A DNA stretch of 9,623 nucleotides from assembly GCA_021154515.1 (NCBI GenBank), contig JAJKIL010000342.1, positions 1 to 9,623 on the forward strand. The letters are read 5' to 3'. The notes below the pieces were generated by a model, which was given only the letters and a program-made list of their open reading frames with translations, searched no databases and was not told the origin of the DNA. The position numbers were made by a program, and so were the translations under genes. Source of the DNA: Niastella sp. GTDB taxonomy: Bacteria; Bacteroidota; Bacteroidia; Chitinophagales; Chitinophagaceae. Of this stretch, positions 7,701 through 9,623 are shown piece by piece. The first letter of the stretch is position 1. Every line of letters starts with the position of its first letter.

Positions 7701-9623
7701 ATTTGGTGCATTGGGAACCGGTAAGATCATTATGAACGGAGGAACTTTATATTCTGGTGATAGTACGGCCACGATATATAACGATATTGAAGTTGTTGAC
7801 GGAAAACGCAGTTATCTTACCCAAAGCACCAATGCTATAAATATTTACGGCCGCATCACAGGAAATGGCACATTGTGGGAAGATGGTAATGATTATCCGG
7901 GTATCAATCTGTATGGTGATAACAGCGGATTTACCGGAACATTTGTAGCGGCACTTCGCAGCGGAAGAAACAGGGTTCGCTTCCAGGTACCTGAAGCTGG
8001 TAGCGCCAATGCTCACTGGCTTCTCGATGCCAATGGTATTGATTGCATCGGTGTCATTTTCGGTACAGGTACCCTGAACTTCGGCGACCTGTCTGGAAGA
8101 GGTTATATCAGGAACGACTATGGGGGCTCACCGGTTATCAGTATCGGCGCCCTGAATACAAGCACTACTTTCGGTGGCACGATCGATAAATACTTCCTTG
8201 TGGAAAAAGTTGGTACCGGTACACTCAAATTCTACGGTAATCATACTTATTCGGGTACTACCACTATCAGGAACGGTGCATTCCTGCTGATCAACAGCTC
8301 AACCAATGGCGCATTTGCCAGCCCGGTTGTAGACAGCAGCGGCACATTCGGTGGTACGGGTCTCAGCCAGGCTTCAGCCACCATTGGTACAGGAACCGCA
8401 GCAAACGCTTACCTGGCGCCTGGCGATGGCGGCATCGGTACGCTTACAATTGCTGGCCTCACCATGAACAGCAATGCAACCTATAACATTGAAGTAAGCA
8501 CCAAAAAGGGAACTGCTGATAAAGTGAGGGCTTCCGGTGTTAGCCTGATTGGTAACCCTGTATTGTCTGTTACTGATATCGATACCGGAGCCCTGGCATT
8601 GGGAAGCAACATGACTATCCTGGAAAATACCGGCACTGGTGCTATATCAGGCACTTTCAGGAACCTGCCTGAAATGAGTGTCTTTAAAGCGGGTAGTTAT
8701 GATTTCCGGATCACTTATAAAGGTGGAGATGGCAATGATGTTGTGCTGCTGGATGACCGGACCACAACAGTGATCATAACCAGCGCCAAAGCCGATACTG
8801 TTCTTGTAGGAAGGCCGTATCAATACACTATAACCGGTATTAAATCTCCTACGCATTTTAATGCATCCGGATTGCCTGCCGGATTAAGTGTTGACACAAC
8901 AACGGGGGTAATAGCCGGCACCCCTTCGGTATATGGCAATTTCAAGGTGATTGTAACTGCGGCGAACGATACCTTATCCGGAACAGACACCCTTCGTTTA
9001 GTGGTATTGAACAACGTAACCAGCAATATTATGGTGGCGGAAGGGGATACAAAAGTGGTGGTAGAATGGAATTCCATCTTGAACCTCACCTACAAGGTAA
9101 AACGTGCTACATCACTATCGGGGCCGTTTACCGTTATCGGTAATACAACTACGGCAAGATATGCAGATTCACTGCTTACAAATAATACTACTTACTATTA
9201 TACAGTAACAGCTATAGACGGCAGTACAGAATACCCGGAAAGCGCTCCTGTTGCAGCTACCCCTAAATTGGGTCAATGGGGTTACTGGAAATTTAACGAC
9301 AGCACCGGCACAAAAGCAATTGATTCCTGGGGCGCCCGGCATGGTACACTTACAGGTGGAACCAATTCTGTAAGCGGTCTTCAGGGCAAGGCGGTTCAAT
9401 TGAATGGCAGCAATGGCTATGTAGCCCTTCCATCAGGGGTTATGAGCACGCTGAATGATTTCACAATCGCCGGCTGGGTGAAATTGAATGCCAGTGCAAC
9501 ATGGGCAAGAATTTTCGATTTTGGCACCGGAACCACTAACTACATGTTCTTATCGCCATTGAGCAATACGAATGTAATTCGCTATGCCATTAAGGTGAAT
9601 GGCGGTACTGAGCAACAGATCAA
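4756..9623 (+). CDS. Multimodular secreted polysaccharide lyase: alginate-lyase-superfamily domain with He_PIG, Fn3, PATR beta-helix and LamG modules, 3'-truncated
   Basis: The frame stays open from ATG 4756 through the window end: at least 1622 residues, C-terminus missing. Residues 1-45 carry an export signal ending V-H-A before Gln46; Met15 or Met26 are alternative starts, the latter giving a compact 20-residue signal. Residues 50-375: alginate lyase superfamily (PF05426, (alpha/alpha)-barrel), with ANKG (208-211), AAAAFCDD, GDAGRDDHWRVQ (256-267; candidate catalytic His263) and AYKQGID. 403-558: DUF1349/ConA-like sandwich (PWWLKIERVGNR, 494-505). 566-645: He_PIG. 650-737 and 740-823: two Fn3 modules sharing a VKRS-x-GGPYT signature. 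829-1332: beta-helix of autotransporter type with PATR repeats near 941-971 and 1150-1180. 1340-1419: second He_PIG. 1421-1503: third Fn3. 1506 onward: LamG-like start (WGYWKFND). The lyase would cleave an acidic polysaccharide by beta-elimination outside the cell; alginate itself is not proven. Export through type IX secretion is plausible but its sorting domain would lie beyond the window. The two-component genes are 155 bp upstream on the same strand. Confidence 0.88.
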   Translation, partial: MKFCLPTKTLWVQPMLLHSPRSFTKMLNCLWVTIFTLLVCTNVHAQRLTHPGIPFTRYDLDQLKVNITNEPWLSAYNSFKGDAHSQLSYGMKGPFATVTRAPNLNNTAWIEDMTAIHHLTFMWWFTGDSSYARKATNMLDAWAVTNNLWGGNESMLDIGDYAQYWATAADVLKSTFPGWGDSNTVHVKNYFANVLYPTSSVPYQLRDANKGALQLKIALAAAAFCDDRVRFNQAIDVYRMDAGGGMRNSLPNGEVGDAGRDDHWRVQAAALAWGAEVAYKQGIDMFAELDKRVLAIGELYHKFAFEGDTMTFIPFGGYASFWTNWGIAPGYVRGDMTNIIQGAYALRKGIPTPYTDKMRAAVGGAGGDFLYLKSSDTSTATVLTPVYYPADHVQPVTNVTNVDIGSTGIAGSATYNNGVWTVNAAGNSTSSAFNFNFKKISGDAGLVVKVNSMLLSSAGCGVMIRQSLAPGASFWDIYLAATGGVGRHYQPKAPWWLKIERVGNRIFTYHSQDGVNWTGLNCFYSDSGYPTDLYYGFYTISNNTSALNTAVFTNVGFSQAAPAGAPEITSATSASATIGSPFNYSITANGPSATYSASGLPAGLSIDAATGVISGTPAAIGQSEVTISATNANGTGTATLMLNVINSDAPPVPASLAALVVNATQIKLTWSASANATGYSVKRSLTSGGPYTTIQTGVTNTDFTDATPAPEVNNYYVVTALTGNKESAISNEVFAAVPPAIPGKPVVTNKNGQLDLTWDTAYGAATYKVKRSLTTGGPYTVIAQVSSNSYSDVNVTNGTGYYYVVSAMGSSLESANSSESFGVPGSNSSTWSADPATETWSEAGNWVNNNVPQSPAIITFRSTTDSVLTNDLAGLQVSRMLFDTAASGYTINGNNFTLKTELVNNSSYTQTISTPITINDQVNVTASSTIKYTGTLSGSGGLTKNGSGILHMSGKNTYSGNTILNGSVAIAGNGTGTSGVPAFGALGTGKIIMNGGTLYSGDSTATIYNDIEVVDGKRSYLTQSTNAINIYGRITGNGTLWEDGNDYPGINLYGDNSGFTGTFVAALRSGRNRVRFQVPEAGSANAHWLLDANGIDCIGVIFGTGTLNFGDLSGRGYIRNDYGGSPVISIGALNTSTTFGGTIDKYFLVEKVGTGTLKFYGNHTYSGTTTIRNGAFLLINSSTNGAFASPVVDSSGTFGGTGLSQASATIGTGTAANAYLAPGDGGIGTLTIAGLTMNSNATYNIEVSTKKGTADKVRASGVSLIGNPVLSVTDIDTGALALGSNMTILENTGTGAISGTFRNLPEMSVFKAGSYDFRITYKGGDGNDVVLLDDRTTTVIITSAKADTVLVGRPYQYTITGIKSPTHFNASGLPAGLSVDTTTGVIAGTPSVYGNFKVIVTAANDTLSGTDTLRLVVLNNVTSNIMVAEGDTKVVVEWNSILNLTYKVKRATSLSGPFTVIGNTTTARYADSLLTNNTTYYYTVTAIDGSTEYPESAPVAATPKLGQWGYWKFNDSTGTKAIDSWGARHGTLTGGTNSVSGLQGKAVQLNGSNGYVALPSGVMSTLNDFTIAGWVKLNASATWARIFDFGTGTTNYMFLSPLSNTNVIRYAIKVNGGTEQQI

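Noticed and set aside
7576..8295. PATR repeats as evidence of a type V autotransporter
   Set aside because: No C-terminal beta-barrel is visible, the helix is internal, and more modules follow it; only the fold is shared, although the true C-terminus is outside the window.

Overview
The window looks like chromosomal DNA of a member of the Bacteroidota, most likely a Chitinophagales/Chitinophagaceae relative. This is inferred from the gene families and style, not from any marker gene: a FAS1 (fasciclin) protein next to a DUF5007-like lipoprotein, start sites without a Shine-Dalgarno sequence, a classical HEFHTPL-type histidine kinase with an OmpR-type regulator, and a very long modular surface carbohydrate-active protein. 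No RNA gene, CRISPR array, insertion sequence or phage gene was seen.

Layout. (1) Positions 1-1586, plus strand: the 3' part of a FAS1-domain protein gene, then after 23 bp a lipoprotein gene resembling DUF5007. Such pairs commonly follow SusC/SusD genes, so the left edge is probably the tail of a polysaccharide or nutrient uptake locus. (2) A 29-nt hairpin (1570-1598) lies over the stop codon of the second gene and between it and a convergent gene. (3) Positions 1627-2343, minus strand: a secreted zinc metallopeptidase of the basic secretory protein (BSP, PF04450) family. (4) A 113-bp divergent intergenic region (2344-2456) rich in copies of TGAAGT. (5) Positions 2457-4600, plus strand: a two-component system, a two-TM sensor kinase (apparent TTG start) and an OmpR/PhoB-type regulator whose ATG overlaps the kinase stop codon (ATGA). 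(6) A 155-bp intergenic region (4601-4755) with homopolymer runs, a long-range inverted repeat ending in T5, and two more TGAAGT sites. (7) Position 4756 to beyond the right end, plus strand: one uninterrupted reading frame of at least 1622 codons.

The large protein has a signal peptide, an alginate-lyase-superfamily (PF05426) catalytic domain and a DUF1349/ConA-like beta-sandwich. These are followed by a putative-Ig (He_PIG) module, two Fn3 modules, a roughly 500-residue autotransporter-type beta-helix with PATR repeats, a second He_PIG, a third Fn3, and the start of a LamG/ConA domain. The C-terminus, where a type IX secretion sorting domain might be, is outside the window.

Working together (inference): the two-component system sits directly upstream of the lyase and may control it, and perhaps the divergent peptidase; the shared TGAAGT sites in both intergenic regions are the only sequence hint. 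The lyase would depolymerise a uronate-containing polysaccharide at or outside the cell surface. The most unusual item is the lyase fused to an autotransporter-style beta-helix flanked by two He_PIG-Fn3 blocks. The rest is ordinary for the group.
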